A stretch of DNA of 64,000 nucleotides from Sediminicola sp963974715 (GTDB lineage Bacteria; Bacteroidota; Bacteroidia; Flavobacteriales; Flavobacteriaceae), in the NCBI GenBank assembly GCA_963974715.1, contig CAXBDK010000006.1:1-64000 (forward strand), read 5' to 3'. The notes under the pieces were generated by a model that searched no databases, was not told the DNA's origin, and was given only the letters and a program-made list of their open reading frames with translations. Shown here one piece after another: positions 1 through 9,423 of the stretch (position 1 is the first letter of the stretch; the number at the start of each line of letters is the position of its first letter). The position numbers and the translations under genes are program-made.

Positions 1-518
1 GTTTGAATGAAATTAATAAATAATCCTATTCAGACAGAGTTTAGTTTACACCCTCTACTATAAGCAGTAAAAATTCAAGAGATACGTTTCTGGTGTGATG
101 GCACTTCTATCTTCTTGGTAATGACATCCTTCAAAACTGGCCGTATGAAAGGTTTAAAAACTGGACGGCCCACCTTTCCTAACCAACATGGATATTCTTC
201 AGACTGATTTTTTAGTCTTATGGCAGCTTAATTTGACCATAAAGTTAGATATCTAATATTCAAAGGAATACCAATCTTGGATAAATGTTATGTCGGTTTT
301 CTCCTATTAAAAACATTTTTTGTATTATCTTTTTATTTATAATATAATCTTTCATTAAGTTTATTATTTTTTACATAACCTTATTATAACTTTATTTATT
401 CTTATTTTTTTATGCAATAATTTGCTTTTGTAACTTTTTATAATGTATCTTTAACCTATCTTTAAATTAATGTTTTTTAAATGTTCCCTATGAAAACCAA
501 CAAAAACACCAAACAATT
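1..518. other. AT-rich upstream region without a gene
   Basis: This stretch becomes strongly AT-rich after about position 300 and contains no convincing reading frame on either strand. It is the presumed 5' regulatory region of the first susC gene. Apart from the promoter-like elements listed separately, I see nothing recognisable in it. Confidence 0.6.
421..453 (+). promoter_or_regulatory. Candidate Bacteroidota-type promoter for the first susC
   Basis: TTTG at 421-424 is followed after 21 bases by TATCTTTA at 446-453. This approximates the Bacteroidota sigma-ABfr consensus (TTTG, about 20 bases, TAnnTTTG), with the last base deviating. It would place transcription start about 55 bases before the susC ATG. 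It is a pattern match by eye in an AT-rich context, so chance is a real alternative. Confidence 0.35.
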
Positions 519-3500
519 ATGAAAAGCAAATTAGAACAGCGCGCATGTGAGATATATTCTTGTCGTCTGCGTTTTAAAAAAGTGGTCGTCCTTTGTTTGT
601 TGGGCAGCTTTTTTGTATTTGGCCATTCCAATGCAAGTACTTTCGCTATCGGATATGAACGTACCGCCAAAAGTCCTTTCATTGGCCCAGAAACTCAGCA
701 AATGAGCATATCCGGAACCGTGACCGACGATATGGGGGTTCCCCTTCCCGGGGCTTCGGTTTTCGTGAAAGGTACCAGCAATGGCATCACTACGGATTTC
801 GATGGTAATTTCGCACTTGACATTTCCAGTGGCGCTTCCATTTTGGTTGTCTCGTATTTGGGTTTTACCACCCAGGAATTGGAAATTGGCGGCCAAACGG
901 TCTTTAACGTTCAATTGGAGCCCAGTGCTTCAGGTTTGGACGAAGTGGTGGTAACGGCCCTCGGGGTGAAGAGGCAGAAGAAATCCTTGACCTATTCTAC
1001 CCAAAATGTGGATCTGGATGGAATTGATGAGGTAAGGCCCGTTCAGAATCTTGTGAACAGCCTTGCGGGCAAAGTGGCGGGACTTTCCATCGTAAGGACG
1101 GGCAGCGGAGTTTCCGGAAGTTCTCGGGTGAACCTTCGTGGGAATAGGTCCATTTCTGGGAGTAGCGAACCCCTTTATGTAGTGGATGGTGTGCCCATTG
1201 GAGGTGATATATCGGACATAAGCCCGGACGATATTGCCTCCATCAGTGTGCTAAAGGGGGCAAATGCTGCCGCACTTTATGGCTCCAGAGCTAATAATGG
1301 TGCTATAGTATTGACCACAAAATCAGGAGGTGAAGATCGCTCAAGTATTGATTTCAATATAACCAATACGATAGAGACCGGTCAAATTCTGTGGGATTAT
1401 CAAAATCAATATGGACAAGGTATAAATGGTTCCTATTACAATGGGGATGGAGTTCCATTGACAAGTAGTTTGGAGTCTTGGGGTCAAGAGCTAACAGGAT
1501 TTGAATCACCGAACTGGTCGCTTGATCCGGCCGATCAAGGTACTACAGTTCCCTATAGTGCCAATCCCGGAAGGTTCAGGGATTTTATGCAAACAGGGTC
1601 AACCAAGGCATATAATATCTCTGCAAGGACCGGAACCAAGCTGTCCCAGATGTTTTTTGGCTATACCTTTGACAATAGGGTTGGAATTATGCCAGGAAAC
1701 GAACTGAAAAGACATAATATCTCGCTTAAGGGCAGCCAAAAATTTATGGATGAAAAACTGCAATTGGATGCCAAGGTCAATTACATAAGGTCCGATCTTT
1801 ACAATGAAGTCGGTACGGGACCTTGGGGATTGGTCTACAACATTCCCACAAATATCAGGATTTCGGACCTGCGCAATTATGATTTTGTGGATGCGGATGG
1901 AAATTTAAGGCAAAATTCATATTCGCCCGGAGCCAATCTTGGTCAAAATCCTTTTTGGTTGGCCAACAGAAACCTAACGGAAAGAGTGGACAATAGAGTT
2001 TTGACATATGCTTCACTGACATATAATTTTACTGACAATTTCAAAGTAATGGCGCGTAGTGCCTTTGAAAATTCGGCAACTTCTTACGAAACTAGGAGTT
2101 TTAACGATACTTATATAATCGCTCCCAATGGTAATTACGGTACCCAAAATATTCATAGGTACGATTGGAACAGTGATTTCTTGCTGTCCTATGAAGACGA
2201 AATTTCAGAAAACTTTAATTTTAACATCAATTTTGGAGGGAATAATCGTCAAGTTTCCGGCAAGTTTTTGACCACCAACAATAACGGTTTGAACATTCCA
2301 AACCTTTTTGCCATATCAAATTCCATTAATTTGGTAACTACTGAGGGCATTGATAGGAAGGAGGTCCAATCCCTATATGGCTTTGGACAGGTGGGTTTCA
2401 AGGATGCAATCTTCTTGGACCTGACTTATCGCAACGACTGGAGTTCCACATTGCCCGAGCAAAACCGTAGCTATGGATATTACTCGGCTGGACTTAGTAC
2501 CGTAATTTCCGACTTTTTCGAATTTGGCGAAGGCTTCAATTATTTGAAACTTCGTGGTTCCTACGCAGAGGTGGGCAACGATACCGGTGCCTTTAACTTG
2601 GCCCGGACCGGAGAACTCCGTATAGGCGAACTCATCTACCTTTCGCCAGTATTGCCCAATGAAGACCTGAAATCTGAAAATACGGTCTCTACAGAGCTTG
2701 GTCTGGATGCCCGGTTCTTCAATAGCCGCTTAGGTTTTGATCTTAGTTTGTATAAGACCAATAGTAGGGATCAAATTTTTGCACAGGATGTACCGCTAGG
2801 GTCTGGTGCTAGGCAACGTTTTATCAACGGTGCCGATGTGCAGAACAAAGGTATTGAGGTAATCTTGACGGGTAACCCCGTCCGTTCGGCTAATTTCAGC
2901 TGGGATATTACCGCCAACTTCTCCAAGAACGAAAGTGAAATACTGGAACTCGCCGAGGGAATCGACAGACTTTCCATTGGAAATACGAATTTTGGTATAC
3001 GAAATGTTCAATTGACCGTAGGCTCCCAATTTGGGGATATCTATGCCAGGGGCTTCCAAAGGGACGATGAAGGAAGGATTATAGTGGGAGCAAATGGACT
3101 CCCCTTGGTGACCGATGGTAAAACGGTCAAAGTCGCCAACTTTAATCCAGATTTTTTGGCAGGCGTAAGGAACACCTTCAGCTACAAAAATATACAGTTG
3201 GGCTTTTTGATAGATATCAGGCAGGGAGGTACGGTCATTTCACAGACTTTGGCCAATCTATCTGCCAATGGCCTCTTGCAGAGAACGGTTCCAGGAAGGG
3301 ACGGAACCTTGGTCGTGGGCCAGAATGTATTTGGTTCGAAGGGAGCGGTTAAAGAAGATGGAACCCCAAATGATATTCCAATTAGCTCACAATTATTATG
3401 GAAAACTTTAGGCAATGGAGAGCAGCCTATTGGTGAGGCTTTTGTGGAGGATGCCTCCAATATACGGTTGCGCGAATTTTCACTTGGTTATTCCTTCCCA

Positions 3501-3695
3501 GATAAATGGCTAAATGGAACAGGCATCGAACGGGCGCAACTCAGTGCTGTGGGAAGTAACTTGTTTTTCTTTTCCAGAAAATCCTCATTTGATCCCGAGG
3601 TGACCACCGGTACGGCGACAGAACAGGTTGGGTTGGAATTCAATGCCCCTCCGCTGACAAGAAGTTTAGGTTTTAATCTTAAAGTGGGATTCTAA
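519..3695 (+). CDS. SusC/RagA-family TonB-dependent outer-membrane receptor
   Basis: This is the energy-dependent outer-membrane channel of a SusC/SusD glycan importer. After an N-terminal hydrophobic signal (about residues 20-40) comes a carboxypeptidase-D regulatory-like domain (63-133, SGTVTD...PGASVFVKGT), a TonB-box-like DEVVVTALG at 141-149, the plug domain (NSLAGKVAGL, LYVVDGVPIGG, LKGANAAALYGSRANNGAI) and a long beta barrel. The protein ends in Phe, as expected for an Omp85-inserted barrel. It has no STN domain, so it is probably not sensed through a sigma/anti-sigma pair. The 1058-residue length is normal. It is separated by 12 bases from the susD gene, the classic arrangement, and defines the start of the polysaccharide utilization locus. 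The substrate cannot be read from the receptor itself. Confidence 0.95.
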   Translation: MKSKLEQRACEIYSCRLRFKKVVVLCLLGSFFVFGHSNASTFAIGYERTAKSPFIGPETQQMSISGTVTDDMGVPLPGASVFVKGTSNGITTDFDGNFALDISSGASILVVSYLGFTTQELEIGGQTVFNVQLEPSASGLDEVVVTALGVKRQKKSLTYSTQNVDLDGIDEVRPVQNLVNSLAGKVAGLSIVRTGSGVSGSSRVNLRGNRSISGSSEPLYVVDGVPIGGDISDISPDDIASISVLKGANAAALYGSRANNGAIVLTTKSGGEDRSSIDFNITNTIETGQILWDYQNQYGQGINGSYYNGDGVPLTSSLESWGQELTGFESPNWSLDPADQGTTVPYSANPGRFRDFMQTGSTKAYNISARTGTKLSQMFFGYTFDNRVGIMPGNELKRHNISLKGSQKFMDEKLQLDAKVNYIRSDLYNEVGTGPWGLVYNIPTNIRISDLRNYDFVDADGNLRQNSYSPGANLGQNPFWLANRNLTERVDNRVLTYASLTYNFTDNFKVMARSAFENSATSYETRSFNDTYIIAPNGNYGTQNIHRYDWNSDFLLSYEDEISENFNFNINFGGNNRQVSGKFLTTNNNGLNIPNLFAISNSINLVTTEGIDRKEVQSLYGFGQVGFKDAIFLDLTYRNDWSSTLPEQNRSYGYYSAGLSTVISDFFEFGEGFNYLKLRGSYAEVGNDTGAFNLARTGELRIGELIYLSPVLPNEDLKSENTVSTELGLDARFFNSRLGFDLSLYKTNSRDQIFAQDVPLGSGARQRFINGADVQNKGIEVILTGNPVRSANFSWDITANFSKNESEILELAEGIDRLSIGNTNFGIRNVQLTVGSQFGDIYARGFQRDDEGRIIVGANGLPLVTDGKTVKVANFNPDFLAGVRNTFSYKNIQLGFLIDIRQGGTVISQTLANLSANGLLQRTVPGRDGTLVVGQNVFGSKGAVKEDGTPNDIPISSQLLWKTLGNGEQPIGEAFVEDASNIRLREFSLGYSFPDKWLNGTGIERAQLSAVGSNLFFFSRKSSFDPEVTTGTATEQVGLEFNAPPLTRSLGFNLKVGF

Positions 3696-3707
3696 AAAAA
3701 AGAAACA

Positions 3708-5288
3708 ATGAAAAATATGAAATCAATACTATACAAATCGTGTGTTTCGCTAGTTCTGGGCAGTATGGTCTTTGGATGTACGGATGACTTTACGGAACTC
3801 AATACAAATGAGAAAATGCTGACCCTGCCCGCAATAGCAGAAGACGAGCTGTTATTGGGCCAAGTCTTTGCACAGGCGGAATATGGGAGTATGTTTGACA
3901 GCCCATTTTATTTTCAATATGCGCAAAACTGGTCTTCCGACCTGTATTCCCAATATTTTGCCCTTAGTGTCAACTATGCCGAGGCGGATAGGAACGACTT
4001 TACCGATGGTTGGTCCAACGAGACCTGGACATCCTTTTATACTGAATGTGCACCGCATATTAAGGCTGTAGAGGACATTACGGAGGAAAATGGCAATGTT
4101 GTGGGAAATGCCATGGTCAAGATTTTAAAAGTGCTTGCCTATTCCAGAATGACGGACTACTATGGCCCTATCATCTATTCCCAGTTCGGGAATGGTGAAC
4201 TATCTGTTTCTTACGATACCCAACAGTCCATGTATATGGACTTTTTTGAAGAACTCGATATTGCTGTTGCTGCGCTGAAGGCCAATCCCGGAGGTCAAAT
4301 GTTCGGTCAAAATGATCGTTTGTTTGGAGGAAGCGGGGAGAAATGGTTGAAATTTGCCAATAGCCTTCGTTTGCGATTGGCCATGCATATTAGATATGCT
4401 GATCAGGCCAAGGCCAGGGAAGAGGCTGAAAAGGCCGTGGAGGATGGGGTATTCACCACTAACGGTGACAACGCTATTTTACCCTTGGACCGTATCAGAA
4501 GACATACCTATGGTATTCTTACGGGGTGGGGCGAATTTAGGATGAGTGCAGCTATGGAAAGTGTTCTTAAGGGATATGAAGACCCTAGGACCCCATCCTA
4601 TTTTAATCCAGCAGCTACCGGGGATACCGATGGGGATGGTTTTCCTTATGAGGGTTTGCTCAATGGTCAAAGTGTCGCCGATTTGAGTGGTTCCATTGAT
4701 CCAAGCGCGTATTCCAATCTTGGACCGGCCTACCAATCTTTGGTTAATGGGGGGACGGAAGGACCTTATGAAATGATGAGTGCTGCGGAAGTATATTTTT
4801 TAAGGGCGGAAGGTGCTTTGCAAGGGTGGTCCATGGGCGGATCGGCCCGGGAGATGTATGAAGCGGGTATAAGAGCATCCTTGGAGTCAAAATCAGGAGC
4901 GGATGAGTCGGCGATATCCGCCTATATCAATAGCTCCAATACACCGGTCCCATTCGAAGCTGGATCTGATGCGCTTTCAGATATACCGGTAGCCTTTTCC
5001 TCCGATCCAGAAATCCAATTTGAGCAGGTTATGACCCAAAAATGGATCGCAATATATCCCAATGGTTGGGAAGCTTGGGCGGATTTGAGAAGAACCGGTT
5101 ACCCAAAACTGTATGATCGTCTGTTCTCCGATAATCCGGATGTGGGAGTTTCCGACATCATGAGAAGGATCAACTATCCTAGCTTGGAACCCGATACCAA
5201 TCCCCAAGGTTATGCCGAGGCACTGACATTGCCCGAATTGGCCCAAGGTGACAGGAACAGTACCAAGGTATGGTGGGATAAAAGATAA
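3708..5288 (+). CDS. SusD/RagB-family surface glycan-binding lipoprotein
   Basis: This is the surface lid that binds oligosaccharide for the adjacent SusC channel. The signal peptide ends in a lipobox with Cys24 (VFGC), and the following TDDFTELNTNEK is the typical SusD N-terminus. The alpha-helical TPR-like body and the C-terminal GWEAWADLRRTGYPKL and STKVWWDKR segments are SusD hallmarks. A short Asp-rich loop (TGDTDGDGFPYEG) looks like a calcium-binding insertion. The 526-residue length is normal. It is co-transcribed with the preceding susC and followed by a hairpin that may reduce read-through into the enzymes downstream. Confidence 0.95.
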   Translation: MKNMKSILYKSCVSLVLGSMVFGCTDDFTELNTNEKMLTLPAIAEDELLLGQVFAQAEYGSMFDSPFYFQYAQNWSSDLYSQYFALSVNYAEADRNDFTDGWSNETWTSFYTECAPHIKAVEDITEENGNVVGNAMVKILKVLAYSRMTDYYGPIIYSQFGNGELSVSYDTQQSMYMDFFEELDIAVAALKANPGGQMFGQNDRLFGGSGEKWLKFANSLRLRLAMHIRYADQAKAREEAEKAVEDGVFTTNGDNAILPLDRIRRHTYGILTGWGEFRMSAAMESVLKGYEDPRTPSYFNPAATGDTDGDGFPYEGLLNGQSVADLSGSIDPSAYSNLGPAYQSLVNGGTEGPYEMMSAAEVYFLRAEGALQGWSMGGSAREMYEAGIRASLESKSGADESAISAYINSSNTPVPFEAGSDALSDIPVAFSSDPEIQFEQVMTQKWIAIYPNGWEAWADLRRTGYPKLYDRLFSDNPDVGVSDIMRRINYPSLEPDTNPQGYAEALTLPELAQGDRNSTKVWWDKR

Positions 5289-5311
5289 TTTACAGTGAAA
5301 TTGTTCGAATT

Positions 5312-5348
5312 GCATTGCCGTTCTTTTAATGGGGTCGGCAATGCTTTT
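5312..5348 (+). terminator. Hairpin plus T-run after the first susD
   Basis: A perfect 9-bp inverted repeat, GCATTGCCG at 5312-5320 and CGGCAATGC at 5336-5344 with a 15-base loop, is followed directly by TTTT. This fits an intrinsic terminator or an attenuator lowering enzyme expression relative to susCD. The T-run is short. Confidence 0.55.
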
Positions 5349-5572
5349 CCACAAAGTACGGCTACATTTTAGGATATTCTGTAGAATCCCCTTTAGGTGT
5401 TTAATTCAAACGAAATTAAGGGTCCCTACACAGAGGTAGGCTTTCTGATCTCCATGACTGCCGGGGACGTAACACCTATATGTGGCATGAAAAGTACATG
5501 ATATGTGCGGAATGGAAAATGTATAGCAACTATAGGGAGCCCAACATGGTTCTAAATTCAAAAACGGTAATT

Positions 5573-7084
5573 ATGAAAAAAATATTTTTTGCATTTATGA
5601 TAAGCTTTTCGGCAGTGGCCTTTCTGATATCCTGCATAGGTGACGTAGGAAGTCCGATAGAGAGCTGTTCGGATGGCATCCAAAATTATGGTGAAACCGG
5701 GGTGGATTGTGGTGGCCCTAATTGCAATGCCTGCGAAAATAGTGTGGGGTCCCAAGATTACCATGTTGGCCCCGGACAGGCCTTGACCAATATTTCCGAT
5801 GTGCCCTGGGCTACTTTGGTGCCAGGTGACCGGGTGTATATCCATTGGAGGGAGACCCCTTACAAAGAAAAATGGGTAATAAACAGGCAAGGTACGGAGA
5901 CCCATCGGATTGAAATCATTGGAGTTAACGGTCCACAAGGTCAACAGCCGGTAATAGATGGAAATGGCGCAACAACAGATGATGATGTGGTATTTTGGAA
6001 TGATGTAAGAGGGGTCATTAAAATAGGGGGATCGGCAGTGCCGGAAGATGCATTGCCCAACTACATTACCATTGAAAACCTTGAGGTAAAATCCGCTCGG
6101 CCACCCTATCAATTTACCGATGAAGATGGCATAACGGAAAACTATTCTACACTGGGAGCTGCAATTTATGTAGAAAAGGCGGCCAACTTGATCATAAGGA
6201 ACTGTACATTACATGATTCTGGATTTGGTCTGTTCATCGGTGCCAACAATGGAAACTCCCAAAATATTATGATTGAAGGGAACCACTTTTATGATAATGG
6301 TATCGAATCCAGCAACTATGGTCACAATACCTATACCGCTGCCATTGACATCACGTATCAATACAACCATTTTGGCCCTTTGAGGTCTGGTGCGACCGGG
6401 AACAATCTTAAGGACAGATCGGCAGGTCTAGTAGTTCGTTATAACTGGATCGAAGGAGGCAATAGGCAATTGGACATGGTGGATGCGGAAGACTCTCAGG
6501 CTTTGGTGGACCATCCAAGTTACCGCACCACCCAAGTTTATGGAAATGTCTTAATTGAACCCGATGGCGCTGGCAACAGTCAAATGGTTCTGTATGGAGG
6601 GGATACTGGGAATACCTCCATTTACAGGAAGGGCAATCTCTATTTTTACAACAATACGATTATCTCCACAAGAACTGATGAAACCGCAATGCTCGCATTA
6701 TCTACCAATGATGAAACAGCACATGTTTTCAATAATGTAGTGTATGGTACGGCTTCCGGGGATAAATTTGCAATGATGAGTACGGAGGGTACATTTAACA
6801 TGTACAATAATTGGTTGAAAACGGGATGGAAAGAGTGCCATTGTACGACTATAAATGGTAACCTGAACGATCTTGGAAATAATATGACCGGTGCAGATCC
6901 ATTGTTCAACGATTTTAATGCCCAAGATTTTGGTTTGATGAACGGTTCCCCACTACTTGGCCAAGGGGCCACACTTCCGACTATTTTGTTGCCGGACCAT
7001 AATGTGATTTTTGAATATGTAAGGCATCAAAACGTTACGGGAAGAACAGTTTCCGGAAATTTAAGCATAGGGGCATTTGAGTAA
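5573..7084 (+). CDS. Right-handed parallel beta-helix lipoprotein (possible polysaccharide lyase-like)
   Basis: This predicted surface or periplasmic lipoprotein probably acts on or binds polysaccharide. I start it at the ATG giving MKKIFFAFMISF with lipobox Cys21 (FLISC); an in-frame ATG 93 bases upstream would put 31 hydrophilic residues before the signal and is less likely. After the lipobox comes the Cys-rich segment CSDGIQNYGETGVDCGG...CNAC, a module frequent in flavobacterial secreted proteins. The rest has repeated Asn-rich turns (IENLEVKS, IRNCTLHDSG, IEGNHFYDNG, VYGNVLIEP, YFYNNTIIST, FNNVVYG), typical of a pectate-lyase-like or NosD-like beta-helix. Catalytic residues of PL6 or PL1 could not be assigned. 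It could be a lyase, an epimerase-like protein or a non-catalytic binder. Confidence 0.75.
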   Translation: MKKIFFAFMISFSAVAFLISCIGDVGSPIESCSDGIQNYGETGVDCGGPNCNACENSVGSQDYHVGPGQALTNISDVPWATLVPGDRVYIHWRETPYKEKWVINRQGTETHRIEIIGVNGPQGQQPVIDGNGATTDDDVVFWNDVRGVIKIGGSAVPEDALPNYITIENLEVKSARPPYQFTDEDGITENYSTLGAAIYVEKAANLIIRNCTLHDSGFGLFIGANNGNSQNIMIEGNHFYDNGIESSNYGHNTYTAAIDITYQYNHFGPLRSGATGNNLKDRSAGLVVRYNWIEGGNRQLDMVDAEDSQALVDHPSYRTTQVYGNVLIEPDGAGNSQMVLYGGDTGNTSIYRKGNLYFYNNTIISTRTDETAMLALSTNDETAHVFNNVVYGTASGDKFAMMSTEGTFNMYNNWLKTGWKECHCTTINGNLNDLGNNMTGADPLFNDFNAQDFGLMNGSPLLGQGATLPTILLPDHNVIFEYVRHQNVTGRTVSGNLSIGAFE

Positions 7085-7142
7085 AAAATAATAGATTTAA
7101 AATAATTTTGGAAAACTATCCAGATTTTAAATTACTAATGAG

Positions 7143-8144
7143 ATGAGAATTAAACAGAACTTTTTATTTGGAATTCTTTTTTTAGCGACCCTTGGGCTGG
7201 TCGCCCAACCCAAAAAAATTCCCGTCCCCGTTTTGGATGGTGAATGGTGGCAAATAGCAAGTACTCCAGATCTGGGAAAATATAATACAAAATCACAGCA
7301 GCCTGTTGACTTTGGCGTATGGAAGGCAGCGGACGGTACTTGGCAATTATGGTCCTGTATCAGAAATTCTAATTTTGAACCTGGAACCCCGCTTTCCGAG
7401 GACTACAGCACAACTCGATTTTTGTACGGGTGGGAGGGAAAATCCCTCTTTGCGAAAGATTGGGAACCACAGGGCATCAAATGGACGGCGGAACTTTCCC
7501 TGGGAGAGACGCCAGGGGGTATGCAAGCTCCCTATGTCTATAAAGAAGATGGGGTCTATTATCTGTTCTATGGGGACTGGCAAAGGATATGTCTGGCCAA
7601 AAGCTTTGACGGTAAGAATTTTGAGCGTGTTCTTGGCGGTAATGGGCAGCCTGATCTTTTCGCTGAATATGGACATTGGGAAGGCACCTTTTTTTCGCAG
7701 GCCAGAGATCCCATGGTGATAAAGAGGGGCAACACTTATTATTGTTATTATACCAGCCATGTGACGGAACCTTATAACGACGGTGCCGCATTTGCCCGAA
7801 CATCCCTGAATATGGAAGATTGGAGCGAATCGGTCATGATTTCGCATACGGATACCTACAAAGGGAGTGACCCCATGTTTTCGGATGAGTGTCCACAGGT
7901 GGTATATTTGCCGGAATATAAACTTTATTATCTATTCATAACCCAGCAATATGGGAAAGACAGTCAGACGACTGTTTATGCGTCCCCCAATCCCTTATAT
8001 TTTGGTATTGATGATGATACCAGAAAAGTCTGTACCCTTCCAATAGCCGCCCCGGAGATAATCTATGAGGATGGTCAATATTATATGGCAGCCCTAAATC
8101 CTGGCTTGGATGGTGTGAGTGTGGTCAAACTAAAATGGGAATAA
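7143..8144 (+). CDS. Five-bladed beta-propeller glycosidase-like protein, copy 1
   Basis: This secreted protein has a Sec signal (FLFGILFLATLGLVAQ) and the repeated Trp/Tyr-rich blades of the GH43/GH32/GH117-type five-bladed propeller fold. Candidate acidic residues are the Asp in PVDFGVWKAADG (blade 1), the Asp in QARDPMV and the Glu in SDECPQVVYLP. The RDP and ECP motifs recall clan GH-J, in which they hold the transition-state stabiliser and acid/base, but the N-terminal NDPNG motif is absent, so I do not assign a family. At 333 residues it is a single-domain enzyme. It is the upstream member of a tandem duplication and lies between the beta-helix lipoprotein and its paralogue, with an intrinsic terminator after it. 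Confidence 0.75.
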   Translation: MRIKQNFLFGILFLATLGLVAQPKKIPVPVLDGEWWQIASTPDLGKYNTKSQQPVDFGVWKAADGTWQLWSCIRNSNFEPGTPLSEDYSTTRFLYGWEGKSLFAKDWEPQGIKWTAELSLGETPGGMQAPYVYKEDGVYYLFYGDWQRICLAKSFDGKNFERVLGGNGQPDLFAEYGHWEGTFFSQARDPMVIKRGNTYYCYYTSHVTEPYNDGAAFARTSLNMEDWSESVMISHTDTYKGSDPMFSDECPQVVYLPEYKLYYLFITQQYGKDSQTTVYASPNPLYFGIDDDTRKVCTLPIAAPEIIYEDGQYYMAALNPGLDGVSVVKLKWE

Positions 8145-8169
8145 ACTCCTAAATCTATTCAAATGCCTT

Positions 8170-8208
8170 AAACATCCATCAGGGATTTTCGAACCTGATG
8201 GATGTTTT
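8170..8208 (+). terminator. Intrinsic terminator between the two propeller genes
   Basis: A perfect 12-bp stem (ACATCCATCAGG at 8172-8183 and CCTGATGGATGT at 8194-8205) closes a 10-base loop and is extended by A/T pairs and TTTT. This is the clearest terminator in the window. It lies between the tandem paralogues, so the second copy may have lower or separate expression. Confidence 0.85.
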
Positions 8209-8233
8209 ATGTCCATTCTAAAAACTTCAAACA

Positions 8234-9241
8234 ATGCACATGAACAGTAAACGAAATTATTTATTTGGATTGGTTCTTCATATATGCCTTTCGGTTTCGG
8301 CCCAACCCAAAAAGATCCCTGTTCCGGTCCTTGACGGGGAATGGTGGCAAATAGCCGGCAATCCTGATTTGGGAGAATACGGTACCGATTCCCAAGAGCC
8401 TGTGGATTTTGGCATTTGGAAGGCAGCGGACGGCACTTGGCAGTTGTGGTCCTGTATTCGAAATGCCAATTTTGGAAAGGGAACTCCCCTTTCCCCAGAG
8501 TATAGTACTACACGGTTCTTATATGGGTGGGAAGGCAAATCACTTTTTACTGAAGAGTGGGAACCAAAAGGAATAAAATGGACCGCACAACCTTCCTTGG
8601 GCGAGACCCCTGGGGGAATGCAGGCTCCTTTTATGATCAAGGAGGATGGTTTCTATTACCTTTTTTACGGGGATTGGCAAAGGATATGTCTGGCCAAGAG
8701 CATCGATGGTAAGAATTTTGAACGCGTACTGGGCAGTAATGGACAGCCCGACCTGTTCGCTGAATACGAATACGGGGGAGAGAACTTCTTCAGCAAGGCT
8801 AGGGACCCTATGGTCATGAAACAGGGAAACACCTATTATTGTTATTATTCCAGCCACATTAACGAACCAGTTAATGATGGGGCGGCCTTTGTCAGAACTT
8901 CCGTAAACATGAAGGACTGGAGTGAATCTGTAATGATTTCCCATACGCCCACGTATCATGGAAGTGATCCCAAATTTTCGGACGAATGCCCCCAAGTAGT
9001 TTACCTGCCTGAGTACAAGCTCTATTATTTATTTGTGACCCAGAAATATGGAACGGACAGTCAGACCACAGTATATGCATCACCCAATCCTTTTAATTTT
9101 GGGGTGGACGACGATTCGCAAAAAGTGTGTACCTTGCCTATAGCGGCCCCCGAGATCATTTTTGAAGGGGGTCGGTATTATATTGCAGCACTTAATCCTG
9201 GATTGGATGGTGTTAGGGTAATTAAATTAAAGTGGGAGTAG
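8234..9241 (+). CDS. Five-bladed beta-propeller glycosidase-like protein, copy 2
   Basis: This is a full-length paralogue of the preceding gene, aligning from the signal peptide (SVSAQPKKIPVPVLDGEWWQIA in essence) to the C-terminal VIKLKWE with no large gap. The same candidate acidic motifs are kept: PVDFGIW, KARDPMV and SDECPQVVYLP. Differences concentrate in the signal peptide and short loops (YEYGGENF against YGHWEGTF near residue 175). The alternative start two codons downstream (MNSKRNYLF) is equally possible. Tandem copies with conserved motifs but altered loops suggest paralogous enzymes with slightly different linkage or substituent preference. The gene ends about 180 bases before the convergent GH88 gene. 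Confidence 0.75.
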   Translation: MHMNSKRNYLFGLVLHICLSVSAQPKKIPVPVLDGEWWQIAGNPDLGEYGTDSQEPVDFGIWKAADGTWQLWSCIRNANFGKGTPLSPEYSTTRFLYGWEGKSLFTEEWEPKGIKWTAQPSLGETPGGMQAPFMIKEDGFYYLFYGDWQRICLAKSIDGKNFERVLGSNGQPDLFAEYEYGGENFFSKARDPMVMKQGNTYYCYYSSHINEPVNDGAAFVRTSVNMKDWSESVMISHTPTYHGSDPKFSDECPQVVYLPEYKLYYLFVTQKYGTDSQTTVYASPNPFNFGVDDDSQKVCTLPIAAPEIIFEGGRYYIAALNPGLDGVRVIKLKWE

Positions 9242-9423
9242 TTTTGGATTCCACCTATATAATTAACAGGATTTCTTCACACCTCATAACTATTTTAATT
9301 TAAATATTTCACATTATAGCGTAATACAAACCTGTCTGAATAACGGGAACATTCCAGAATTCCAATAGTCTTTAGTGTAATTACTAGTGGTAGCTCACTG
9401 ATGCCCAAACCTGTGACAACGCA

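Noticed and set aside
5558..6112. 184-codon minus-strand frame opposite the beta-helix gene
   Set aside because: It is antisense to a clear lipoprotein signal and beta-helix repeats and lacks any recognisable fold.
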